Below are positions 8,185 to 17,200 of a stretch of 64,000 nt of DNA, piece by piece. The stretch's first letter is position 1. The number at the start of each line of letters is the position of its first letter. A model generated the notes under the pieces. The model was not told the origin of the DNA and did not search any database. It saw nothing but the letters and a program-made list of their open reading frames with translations. Made by a program: the position numbers and the translations under genes. This DNA comes from RPQJ01 sp052035645 (GTDB lineage: Bacteria > Pseudomonadota > Gammaproteobacteria > Steroidobacterales > Steroidobacteraceae). The stretch covers positions 1 through 64,000 of the forward strand of contig JBPOHK010000017.1 in NCBI GenBank assembly GCA_052035645.1, read 5' to 3'.

Positions 8185-8724
8185 TCAGCCCGCCGCGTGC
8201 GCGTCGCGGGCGGCCCGCGCGAGCCGGGCACCGCGATCGAGGGCGAGGCGCAGCGGCGCCGGCAGCGATTCCCACGGCAGCTGGTCGAGCAGGTTGCGGA
8301 CCGTCAGCCCGAGTTCCACGTCGCCCGTGAGCCGCAGGCGGCGCTGGAAGAAGAGCGTGTCGGCGTCCTCGAGTCGGCTGGCGAGCAGCAGCAGGTCGGT
8401 CGCGGTGCCGCCCACGGTGGCTTCGGCCTGCGCGCCCGGCTCGAGCACCTGCACGCGCCGGCCCTCCACGGCGATCACCCAGCGCAGCGCGAGGTCGACC
8501 ACTTCCACCCCGACGCGGCGCCCGTCGAGGTGATCGAGCGCGCCGTCCGCGAGCGGGCCGGCCAGCACCGAGTCCACCAGCCACTGGCTGCCCCGGCCGA
8601 GCAGCGCCGGCGGCACCCGCCGCAGCGGCCCGGCCAGCCGTGCGGGCGGCGGCAGGCGGCGCAGCAGTCCACGGGCCAGCGCATCGAGCGGCAGCGGCGG
8701 GCGGTCGGGCGGGTCGGCAGTCAT
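8185..8724 (-). CDS. ubiT: UbiT, SCP2-domain accessory factor of anaerobic ubiquinone synthesis
   Basis: A protein of about 179 residues with an SCP2 (sterol carrier protein 2) lipid-binding domain. The segments LDGRRVGVEVVDLALRW, VGGTATDLLLLASRLEDADT and LFFQRRLRLTGDVELGLTV are typical of UbiT/YhbT, the anaerobic counterpart of UbiJ, which presents ubiquinone intermediates to UbiU-UbiV. I chose ATG 8724; the open frame extends upstream to 9006 but only through plsB coding sequence and without family similarity. It lies downstream of plsB on the same strand, with a perfect 9-base inverted repeat between them. Confidence 0.88.
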   Translation of the reverse strand: MTADPPDRPPLPLDALARGLLRRLPPPARLAGPLRRVPPALLGRGSQWLVDSVLAGPLADGALDHLDGRRVGVEVVDLALRWVIAVEGRRVQVLEPGAQAEATVGGTATDLLLLASRLEDADTLFFQRRLRLTGDVELGLTVRNLLDQLPWESLPAPLRLALDRGARLARAARDAHAAG

Positions 8725-8793
8725 GGCGTCGGTACCGTCGGGGGCGGAACGCGGCATCTTGTCACGAGCCCGGCCGGGCGTGCACGCGCGGGC

Positions 8794-8812
8794 GGCTGGA
8801 ACCGTTCCAGCC
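8794..8812. promoter_or_regulatory. 19 bp palindrome between plsB and ubiT
   Basis: GGCTGGAAC and GTTCCAGCC are perfect inverted arms of nine bases around a single C. It lies 3 bases beyond the plsB stop and about 70 bases before the ubiT ATG. No T-run follows on either strand, so a simple Rho-independent terminator is unlikely; an operator or an mRNA 3'-end hairpin is possible. Confidence 0.4.
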
Positions 8813-8815
8813 CGG

Positions 8816-11275
8816 CTAGCGGTGCACGACCTGCAGGATGGAGTTGCGGATCTGCTCCTGCAGCACCAGTTGCGCGTCGGCCGCGATCGCCTGCAGCGTC
8901 GCATCGTCGTAGGCGAGCCGTCCGTCGACGACCCGCAGGACCTCGCGCCGGCGCAGCAGGTCGACGAAGTTGCTGAACAGCGCCTTGTCGAAGAACTCCG
9001 GCGCATTGAGCTCGTAGAGCATCGACATGCGCTGTGCGGTCAGCTGGCACTGGCTCTCGAGCGCGTCCTGCGTGAGGCGCCCGCTGCCGGCCTTGATCAG
9101 CAGCGAGATCGCGAGATAGAAGCGTTCGATGATCGGCACCGTCGCGCGCGCCAGCACCGACAGCTGCACCGCCTCGATGGTCTCGGTGGCCGGCCGGTGC
9201 CACACGCCGCGGTCCGCGGAGGCGGTCAGCAGTCCGTGGTTCAGCAGGTCCTCGAGCAGCTCGTCGACCACGCCCGGCAGCTCGTCCTCGCCCCAGCGCA
9301 GGAAATACTCGTCGGCGACGTACGGGAAGACGCGCCAGGCCAGGCGGTGCAGGTCCTCGTGGCGCACCGACGCGTTGTTGAGGAACGCACAGGCGAGCAG
9401 CGAGGGCATCAGCAGCAGGTGCAGCACGTTGTTGCGGTAGTAGCTCGACAGCACCGCGGTCTCTTCCGTCATGTCGACGATGTCGCCGAGCGCGTGCCGG
9501 CGCCGGCGCAGCAGGCCCATCGACTCGCCGTAACGGATCATCGACTGCCCGTCCATCTGCGTGACCCAGACCCGCGGCGAGTACGGCGCCTGGCGCAGCA
9601 GCGAGGAGTACAGCTCCAGCTGGCGTGCGAGGTCCGCCTCGCCCATGCTCTGGCGCGGCGTCGCGAGCAGCACCATGCCGAGCAGGTTGATGGGCGAGAC
9701 GCAGGCCGCGGCGTTGATCCTCGTCATGATCTGCTGCGCGAGGTCGTTCGCGAGCGGCGTCACCCAGCCCGGCCGGTCCTCGGTCACGGGCGTCTCCTGG
9801 TCCCAGGCCGGGTAGTGCCGCCGGATCACTGGGTCGAGCGGCAGCGGCTCGCCGAAGCTGACGTAGACCTTGCCGAAGCGGCTGCGCAGCTCGGGCAGCG
9901 TCTTCAGCATGCCGAGGATCGACTCCTTCTCCTTCGGGCGGCCGGACAGCTCGCCGATGTAGGTGCGGGCCTCGACGACGCGCTCGTAGCCGAAGTACAC
10001 GGGCACGAATACCACGGGCTTCGACGGCTCGCGGACGTAGCTGCGCACCGTCATGGCGAGCATGCCGGTCTTCGGCTGCAGCAGCCGGCCCGTGCGGCTG
10101 CGGCCGCCCTCGATGAAGTACTCGATCGAGTGGCCGCGCGCCATCATCAGCCCGAGGTAGCGGGAGAACACGGCGGAGTACGGCACGTTGCCGCCGAAGC
10201 TGCGCCGCAGGAAGAACGCGCCGCCCCGGCGCAGGAACGAGCCGATCACGGGCATGTTGAGGTTGATGCCCGCGGCGATGTGCGGCACGACGAAGCCCTT
10301 GTGGTAGACCACGTAGGACAGCAGCAGGTAGTCCATGTGGCTGCGGTGGCAGGGCACGTAGACGATCTCGCTGCCCTCGCCCACCGACTGCAGGCTCGAG
10401 AAGTTCACCAGCTCGACGCCGTCGTAGAGCCGGTTCCACAACCGGCCGAGGATGCCGGACATGAACACGACGAAGGGATAGGAATAGTTGGCGGCGATCT
10501 CGTAGGCGTAGCCGCGGGCGACCTTGAGCGCCTCGCGGCGGGTGAGGCCCTTCGCCTTCATCTCCCCGCGCACGGCCGTGCGCACCGCCGCGGTGCGCAG
10601 CACCTGCGCGACGATGGTGCGCCGGTGCGAGAGGTCGGGTCCGATCGTCGCGACGCGCTGGTTGCGGAACTGCGTGCGCAGCTGGCGCCACAGCCGGCGC
10701 GGCCCGCGCGGCAGGCCTCGGGTCTCGGCCAGCGAGGGCTGCAGCGGCAGCGGCTCGCCGAACAGCACGACGAGGTTGCTGGCATTGATCAGCAGCGAGA
10801 GGAACTTGCGGAACCGCCCGCCGATGTCCCAGCCCTCGGCGATCATCAGCCGGAACCAGGCGCGCTCGCGTTCCGGCGCGCGCCCCCAGAACAGGCTGAC
10901 CGGCACGACGTCCGCCTCGAATGCGACGTCGGCCGCGGCCGCGCCGCACAGGACGCGCAGGGCCTCCGGCATGCGCCGGTCGACGCGCAGCCCGAAGAAG
11001 CCGATCCGGCGCTCGAGGAAGAACACGCTGCGCCGGAGCAGCGTGCCGGAGCCGAGCGGCTGCAGCGGCAGGGCCAGCCCGCGCTCGCGGCAGACGTACT
11101 CGAGCACCGCGAAGTCGACCACGCTGCGCTTCTCGAGCGCATAGACGACGGTCCGGCCGCGGCCGAGGCGCTCGCGCACGTCGTCCGGCAGCACGGACGG
11201 CCGCACCCACCAGCGCACCAGGGCGCGCACGAGCGGCAGCATCAGCCGCTCGAAGAAACTGAACTCGCGCCTCAT
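8816..11275 (-). CDS. plsB: Glycerol-3-phosphate 1-O-acyltransferase PlsB
   Basis: An 819-residue membrane-associated enzyme for the first step of phospholipid synthesis, acylating sn-glycerol 3-phosphate at position 1. The acyltransferase blocks are clear: HRSHMD at 310-315 (H310, D315), FIEGGRSRTGR at 387-397, and VPVYFGYERV around 424-433. The length equals E. coli PlsB (about 807). The start overlaps the stop of the upstream methyltransferase gene by 4 bases, so the two are probably cotranslated. Confidence 0.96.
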   Translation of the reverse strand: MRREFSFFERLMLPLVRALVRWWVRPSVLPDDVRERLGRGRTVVYALEKRSVVDFAVLEYVCRERGLALPLQPLGSGTLLRRSVFFLERRIGFFGLRVDRRMPEALRVLCGAAAADVAFEADVVPVSLFWGRAPERERAWFRLMIAEGWDIGGRFRKFLSLLINASNLVVLFGEPLPLQPSLAETRGLPRGPRRLWRQLRTQFRNQRVATIGPDLSHRRTIVAQVLRTAAVRTAVRGEMKAKGLTRREALKVARGYAYEIAANYSYPFVVFMSGILGRLWNRLYDGVELVNFSSLQSVGEGSEIVYVPCHRSHMDYLLLSYVVYHKGFVVPHIAAGINLNMPVIGSFLRRGGAFFLRRSFGGNVPYSAVFSRYLGLMMARGHSIEYFIEGGRSRTGRLLQPKTGMLAMTVRSYVREPSKPVVFVPVYFGYERVVEARTYIGELSGRPKEKESILGMLKTLPELRSRFGKVYVSFGEPLPLDPVIRRHYPAWDQETPVTEDRPGWVTPLANDLAQQIMTRINAAACVSPINLLGMVLLATPRQSMGEADLARQLELYSSLLRQAPYSPRVWVTQMDGQSMIRYGESMGLLRRRRHALGDIVDMTEETAVLSSYYRNNVLHLLLMPSLLACAFLNNASVRHEDLHRLAWRVFPYVADEYFLRWGEDELPGVVDELLEDLLNHGLLTASADRGVWHRPATETIEAVQLSVLARATVPIIERFYLAISLLIKAGSGRLTQDALESQCQLTAQRMSMLYELNAPEFFDKALFSNFVDLLRRREVLRVVDGRLAYDDATLQAIAADAQLVLQEQIRNSILQVVHR

Positions 11276-11940
11276 CCGGCCAACCGGCCGCTCACGGTCA
11301 GGTGCCGGTCGGACACGGTCCGCACCTGCAGCGCCTCGAGGCCGGCCGCCGCGAGCTGGCCGCGCACCTCGTCAGGCGAGAACGCCGCGCAGAGCGAGTG
11401 GAAGAAGTCCCGCTTCAGCACCTCGGGCTCGGCGCCCGAGTGGCGCTCGACGATGGCCGCGGCCGCCTCGGGCGATTCGGGCCGGAACAGGTCCATGACC
11501 AGCACGGCCGCACCGGGCGCCGCGGCCGAGCGCACCGCGCGCCACAGACCGAGCGGGTCGTGCAGGTGGTGCAGCAGGCTGTTGCTCGTGATCGCGTCGT
11601 AGCTCGCGCGGGGCAGCCGGGCCCCGGGCAGCACGCCCTCCACGAACCGGACCCGGCCCTGCAGAGCGGGCTCGGCCGCCAGCCGTCGCTCGCCGTGGGC
11701 CAGCATCGCGCGGGCGCCGTCGAGCCCGTGGACGGTGAGGCCGGGACAGCGCTGCGCGAGGCGGAACACGATGTCGCCCGGACCGCAACCGAGATCGAGC
11801 ACGGCGCCTTCGCGCAGTTCCGGGAATGCCTCGACGAACGCGTCGACGAAGCGCTGGTTGGGCTCGGAGAAATCGGCCTTCGCATACGCGAGCGCCTGCT
11901 CCGCCTCGTCCATGAGCTCGGGCTCGGGAATTCTCTGCAT
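11272..11940 (-). CDS. Class I SAM-dependent methyltransferase
   Basis: A 222-residue Rossmann-fold methyltransferase. Motif I VLDLGCGPGD is at 47-56, followed by HGLDGARAMLAHG (motif II region), YDAITSNSLLHHLHDP (motif IV region) and AAVLVMDLFRP. The substrate cannot be read from sequence. It overlaps plsB by 4 bases, which suggests a shared transcript rather than a shared pathway. An upstream small lipoprotein gene ends 27 bases before it. Confidence 0.85.
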   Translation of the reverse strand: MQRIPEPELMDEAEQALAYAKADFSEPNQRFVDAFVEAFPELREGAVLDLGCGPGDIVFRLAQRCPGLTVHGLDGARAMLAHGERRLAAEPALQGRVRFVEGVLPGARLPRASYDAITSNSLLHHLHDPLGLWRAVRSAAAPGAAVLVMDLFRPESPEAAAAIVERHSGAEPEVLKRDFFHSLCAAFSPDEVRGQLAAAGLEALQVRTVSDRHLTVSGRLAG

Positions 11941-11967
11941 GGGATCTCGCTCCGGCCGCGGCCGGCC

Positions 11968-12261
11968 CTACGGTTGGCTGTCCTGGTCCGGGTCCGGCTC
12001 CGCGTCGCCGGTGGCGGCCTCGATGGCCGCATCGGTGCGGGCCTTGTCCTGCATGACGGTGTCGCCCACGGAACGGGCCCTGTCCTCGGTCTGGAGCATG
12101 TCGTCGAACACGGTCTCGTCGGCGGTGCCCTGGCGCGAATCGACGTCGGCGGCCGCTTCGGCCGGCTCCTCGTCCGCATCGGAGGGGGGGCCGGAGGACC
12201 CGCAGGCCACGAGCCCGGTGAGCGCCAGCGCGACAGCGGCTAATCTAGCCCCTCGAACCAT
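11968..12261 (-). CDS. Small acidic lipoprotein of unknown function
   Basis: A 97-residue protein with an 18-residue hydrophobic leader and a lipobox LVAC at 17-20 (C20 lipidated). The mature part is short, very acidic and rich in Ala, Asp and Glu, and probably disordered. I do not recognise a family. A possible minus-strand -10, TAAACT, lies at 12290-12295. The gene is divergent to the SDR gene. Confidence 0.7.
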   Translation of the reverse strand: MVRGARLAAVALALTGLVACGSSGPPSDADEEPAEAAADVDSRQGTADETVFDDMLQTEDRARSVGDTVMQDKARTDAAIEAATGDAEPDPDQDSQP

Positions 12262-12310
12262 GGTTCACCCCGCCCGCAAGGTGGGGCGAGTTTACCCCAG
12301 GGGGGCCGGA

Positions 12311-13114
12311 ATGAGCGCATTTGCAGGTCGTGTCGTCGTCGTCACGGGAGCTTCCGAGGGCATCGGGCGCGCCTTCTGCCTCGCCCTCGCGCCGCAGCGC
12401 CCGAAGCTGGTGCTCGCGGCACGCGCGCGGGACCGGCTGGAGTCGCTGGCCGGCGAATGCGCGGCGGCCGGGGCCGAGTGCCTCGTGGTGCCGACCGACG
12501 TGACCGACGAGGCCGCGTGCCGGGCCCTGGTCGAGGCGGCCGTGCAGCGATTCGGCGGGCTCGACGTGCTGGTCAACAACGCGGGCGGCACCATGTGGAC
12601 GCGGCTCGACGAGATCGGGGACACCTCGATCTTCGAGCGCCTGATGCGGCTCAACTACCTCGGCAGCGTCTACCCGACCTTCTACGCCCTGCCCCACCTC
12701 AAGCGCGCCCGCGGCCGCATCGTCGCGGTCGCGAGCATGGCCGGCCTCATCGGCGTGCCGACGCGCACCGGCTACGCCGCGGCCAAGCACGCGGTGGTCG
12801 GCTTCTTCGACTCGCTGCGCATCGAGCTCATGGACGACGGTGTGAGCGTCACGGTCGTGTGCCCGGACTTCGTGGTCTCGGAGATCCACAAGCGCGCGCT
12901 CGGCGCCGACGGCCGGCCGCTCGGGGCCAATCCCATGGCGGACTCGCGGATCATGACGGCCGAGGCCTGCGCCGGGCTGATGATCGGGGCCATCGAGCGG
13001 CGCGAGCGGCTGCTGCTCACCTCGGCACGGGGCCGGCTCGGCCGCTGGATGAAGCTGCTCGCGCCGGGCCGCGTCGACCGCATGGCCGCGCGCGCGATCC
13101 GCGAGAAGCGCTGA
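12311..13114 (+). CDS. Short-chain dehydrogenase/reductase
   Basis: A 267-residue classical SDR. The nucleotide-binding TGASEGIG is at 12-19, NNAG at 89-92, and the catalytic triad is S142 with Y155 and K159 (YAAAK). The C-terminal part carries basic segments (RGRLGRWMKLLAPGRVDRM) as in membrane-associated SDRs acting on lipid-like substrates. Start ATG 12311 gives the exact SDR N-terminus; the frame is open far upstream, but only as a shadow of other genes. Substrate unknown. Confidence 0.9.
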   Translation: MSAFAGRVVVVTGASEGIGRAFCLALAPQRPKLVLAARARDRLESLAGECAAAGAECLVVPTDVTDEAACRALVEAAVQRFGGLDVLVNNAGGTMWTRLDEIGDTSIFERLMRLNYLGSVYPTFYALPHLKRARGRIVAVASMAGLIGVPTRTGYAAAKHAVVGFFDSLRIELMDDGVSVTVVCPDFVVSEIHKRALGADGRPLGANPMADSRIMTAEACAGLMIGAIERRERLLLTSARGRLGRWMKLLAPGRVDRMAARAIREKR

Positions 13115-13120
13115 GCCGCT

Positions 13121-13633
13121 TCAGAGGAACTCGTCGATCGAGAACAGGAAGTACGCGAACAGGTGGTTGATCATCCGGATCTGGTCGAGCAGCCGGTGGT
13201 CGGAGTCGAGGATGTGCAGCGTCGCCTTCTGCTCGCGCGCGAAGCGGATGCTGTTCTCGACCGGGATCACGTCGTCCTTCCAGCCGTGGATGATCGTGGT
13301 CGGGCAACTGGCCGGGCGCGGGCTGAACTTCTCGAAGCCCGGCATGTAGAGGGCGGGCGCGAGCAGGAACATGCCGCGCGCCTGCAGCAGCGAGGAGCCG
13401 GCGACCGAGACGTAGCCGCCCATGCTCGAGCCCGCCAGCACCAGCGAGCCGCGCAGGTCCTTGCAGAAGGCGAGCAGGCGCGTGACGCGCTCGCGCGGGT
13501 CGTCGATCCCGCGGTAGTCCACGGACTCGACGATGAAGCCTTCCTCGCGCGCGATCTCGGCCATCGCGGCGATCTTGCTGCCCCACGGCTCGCTGTCCTT
13601 GCCGTGGGAAAAGACGACATATCGGTCGGTCAT
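13121..13633 (-). CDS. YqiA-like alpha/beta hydrolase
   Basis: A 170-residue minimal alpha/beta hydrolase. The nucleophile elbow GSSMGG is at 68-73 (S70), the acid is D120 or D121 (GWKDD), and the histidine is H146 (DSDHRL). The short lid-less length and the early SHGKDSEPWGSKI segment fit the YqiA/UPF0227-type esterase group. Substrate is unknown, probably a small ester. A minus-strand TATGAT at 13673-13678 may be its -10. Confidence 0.82.
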   Translation of the reverse strand: MTDRYVVFSHGKDSEPWGSKIAAMAEIAREEGFIVESVDYRGIDDPRERVTRLLAFCKDLRGSLVLAGSSMGGYVSVAGSSLLQARGMFLLAPALYMPGFEKFSPRPASCPTTIIHGWKDDVIPVENSIRFAREQKATLHILDSDHRLLDQIRMINHLFAYFLFSIDEFL

Positions 13634-13672
13634 GGATCCGTTCGCCTCGTCGGCGCCCCGTTCGTTGGCGGC

Positions 13673-13678
13673 ATCATA
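13673..13678 (-). promoter_or_regulatory. Candidate -10 element TATGAT of the esterase gene
   Basis: On the minus strand TATGAT lies 40 bases before the ATG at 13633. The facing -35 position is weak (GTTTTC at 13700-13695). Confidence 0.3.
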
Positions 13679-13705
13679 AGTCGGCAGCGTCGGCGAAAAC
13701 TTGCG

Positions 13706-14104
13706 TCAGTTCTCGCTCGGGCCGGACGTGGCCTGGTCCGCGCCGACCACCCACAGCCAGCGGTCGAGATCGTCGGCCGGACTGCCCCAGGCCCGGGCGT
13801 GCAGGTCCGCCCGCCCGCCGTTCACCGGCACGCCTTCGCGCCGCAGCCGGGCCGCCTGCTCGCGCCCGGCCGTCGAGCCCGGCGGGAACGCGATGCGCCC
13901 GCCGGCCACGACGACGCGATGCCACGGCAGTCGCGTGCCGGCCGGCAGCTGCGCGAGGACGCGCCCGACCAGCCGCGCCCGGCGCGGCAGTCCCGCGCGC
14001 TCGGCGACGGCCCCGTAGGTGGTCACGCGGCCGCGCGGAATGCGCGCCACCACCGCGAGGATGGCGGCGGCGGCGGCGTCCTGCGCCGGGCGTACCCTGG
14101 TCAT
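13706..14104 (-). CDS. Alkyltransferase-like protein (ATL), DNA base-damage binder
   Basis: A 132-residue protein with the DNA-binding fold of O6-alkylguanine-DNA alkyltransferase. The usual active-site PCHRV is PWHRV here (60-64, W61), so the methyl-accepting cysteine is missing. This is the defining feature of ATL proteins, which bind O6-alkylguanine and hand it to nucleotide excision repair. The helix-turn-helix segment RGRVTTYGAVAERAGLPRRARLVGRVL (25-51) includes the arginine-finger region. The C-terminal 30 residues are a variable extension. Confidence 0.88.
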   Translation of the reverse strand: MTRVRPAQDAAAAAILAVVARIPRGRVTTYGAVAERAGLPRRARLVGRVLAQLPAGTRLPWHRVVVAGGRIAFPPGSTAGREQAARLRREGVPVNGGRADLHARAWGSPADDLDRWLWVVGADQATSGPSEN

Positions 14105-14220
14105 GGGGCCGCGATGCTAGGGGGCGGCCGCCGCTGCGGCAAGCCGCTTGCGACGAGCCGTGCGCAAACGCGACGGGCGGTACACAATCCGGCCCGAACT
14201 TTCGCAGCGGGAACGCACCC

Positions 14221-17200
14221 TTGACCGAATCGCGGACCGCCGGCTGGCGCATCGCCATCGACCGCGGCGGCACCTTCACCGACATCGTCGCGCTGGACCC
14301 GGACGGCCGCCTGCACGCCCACAAGGTGCTCTCGCGCGACCCGCACGCGCCGGGCGATCCGGCGGTGCGCGGCATCGCTGCGCTGCTCGCCCGCCACGGC
14401 GGCCCGGCGGCGCGCGTCGAGTCGGTGCGACTCGGCACGACCGTCGCCACCAACGCCCTGCTCGAGCGCAAGGGCGAGCCGACGCTGCTGGTGACCACGC
14501 GGGGCTTTCGCGACGCGCTCAGGATCGGCTACCAGGAGCGGCCCGACATCTTCGCGCGCGCGATCCGCCGGCCGGCGCTGCTCTACCGCGAGGTGATCGA
14601 GGCCGACGAGCGCTGCGACGCCGCCGGGCAGGTGCTCGCCCCGCTCGACCTCGACGGCCTGCGCCGCGAGCTCGGCGAAGCGCATGCGCGCGGCATCGAC
14701 AGCGTGGCGATCGTGTTCGTGCACGGCTTCCGCCACCCCGCGCACGAGCGTGCCGCCGCCGCGCTGGCGCGCGAGCTGGGCTTCGGCGAGGTCGTCGCCT
14801 CGCACGAGGCGGCGCAGATGCTCGGCTACGTCGCGCGCGGCGACACCACCGTGGCGGACGCCTACCTCTCCCCGGTGCTGCTGCGCTACGTCCGCGGCTT
14901 CCAGCGCGAGCTGGCCGCGAGGTTCGGCGAGGTGCCGCTGCTGCTGATGCAGTCGAACGGCGGGCTCGTCGACGTCGCCGGCCTGCGCGGGGTGAACGGC
15001 GTGCTGTCGGGGCCGGCCGGCGGCGTGGTCGGCATGGTGGCCGCGGGCACCGCGGACGCGCCCCGGCGCCTGGTCGGCTTCGACATGGGCGGCACCTCGA
15101 CCGACGTGAGCCTGTACACCGGCGAATTGCCGCGCCGCTTCGTGGCGGAGATCGACGGCGTGCGCCTGCAGGCGCCGATGATGGACATCCAGACGATCGC
15201 GGCCGGCGGCGGCTCCATCGTCCGCTACGCGGACGGCCGCCTGCAGGTGGGCCCGGATTCGGCGGGCGCCGACCCCGGCCCGGCGTGCTACCGGCGCGGC
15301 GGCCCGGCCACGCTGACCGACTGCAACGTCGTGCTCGGCCGCATCGCCGTCGAGCGCTTCCCGCGCGTGTTCGGACCCGGCGGCGACCAGCCCGTCGATC
15401 CCGCGGCCGCCCGTGCGCGCCTGGCGGAGATCGTGGCCCGGGCGCGCGCCGAAGGCGCCGACTTCACCGTCGAGTCGCTGGCGGAGGCGTTCGTCCAGGT
15501 CGGCGTGTCGCGCATGGCGAATGCCGTGCGCGAGCTGACGCTGCAGCACGGGCAGGACGCGGGACAGTTCACCCTGGTCAGCTTCGGCGGCGCGGCCGGC
15601 CAGCACGCCTGCGCCGTGGCCGAGTCGCTCGGCGTGCGCGAGATCCTGCTGCACCCGCTGGCCGGCGTGCTCTCGGCCTACGGCATCGCGCTCGCGGGCC
15701 GGCGCGCGATCCGTCGCCGCACCGCGGAGGTCGCGCTCGACGAGCCGGGCCACGCGCTGTGCGCCGACGGACTGCGCGAGCTCGCCGGGCTGGCGCGCAA
15801 CGAGCTGCGCCGCCAGCGCGTCGCCGATGCCGCCTGCACGACGCGCCTCGTCGCGCACGTGCGCCTGGCCGGCTCCGACACCGCCCTCGAGCTGCCCTGG
15901 CAGCCGTTGCCGGAACTGCGCCGCGCGTTCGCGGCCGCGCACGCGCGTCTGTACGGCTTCGAGCCGGAGTCGCCGGCACTGGTCGTCGGCGCGCTCACGG
16001 CCGAGGCGGTCGAGTCGGTCGCGAATGCCGCGACGCCGGCCGCGGCGGCGGCCGAAGACGGGCCCGCGCAGACGGCCCCGGTGCGGCACGACGGCCGCTG
16101 CGGGCCGGTGCCGCTGCTCACGCGCGCCGCCCTGCGCGCCGGCCAGCGCGTGGACGGACCGACGCTGCTCGCCGAGGACGGCGCGACGAGCTGGATCGCG
16201 CCGGGCTGGCGCGGCGAGGTGCTCGCCGACGGCGCCCTGCTGCTGCGGCACGCCGGCCGCCGCGAAGCCGGACCGGAGCGGAGCGGGACCGCGCCCGACC
16301 CGATGCGCCTCGAGGTGTTCAACGGCCTGTTCATGCACGTCGCCGAGCAGATGGGCGCGGTGCTGCGCCAGACGGCGAGCTCGGTGAACATCAAGGAGCG
16401 GCTCGACTTCTCCTGCGCGCTGTTCGACGGCGACGCGGGCCTGGTCGCGAACGCGCCGCACATGCCCGTGCACCTCGGCTCGATGGGTGCGAGCGTCGCG
16501 GCGGTGATCGCCGCGCACAGCCGCGACCTGCAGCCCGGCGACGCGTACCTCGTCAACTCGCCGTACGACGGCGGCACGCACCTGCCGGACATGACCGTCG
16601 TATCCCCGGTGTTCGCGCCCGACGGCGAGCGCATCGACTTCTTCGTGGCCTCGCGCGCGCACCACGCGGACGTCGGCGGCATCACGCCCGGCTCCATGCC
16701 GCCCGGCAGCCGCGACATCCGCGAGGAAGGTGCACTCGTCGCGCCGACGCGCATCGTCCGGGCCGGCCGGCTCGACGAGGCCGGCGTACGCGAGCTGCTG
16801 CTCGCCGGACCGCACCCGGCGCGCAACGTCGCGCAGAACCTCGCGGACCTGCGCGCCCAGCTCGCGGCGAACGCCCGCGGCGCGCGCGAACTCGGCCGGG
16901 CCGCGGACGAGCACGGCCGCGCCACCGTGCTCGCCTACATGGCCCACGTCCAGGACAACGCCGAAGCCTGCATGCGCCGCGCGATCCGCCGCCTGCGCCC
17001 GGGCCGCTTCCGCTACGAGATGGACGACGGGCAGGCGATCGAGGTCCGCGTCGACGTCGAGGCGGACGCGGGCCGCGCGACCGTCGATTTCACCGGCACG
17101 TCGGCGCAGCGCGACAACAACTTCAACGCACCGCGCGCGGTGACCGTCGCGGCCGTGCTGTACGTGTTCCGCACGCTGATCGACGAGCCGATCCCGCTCA

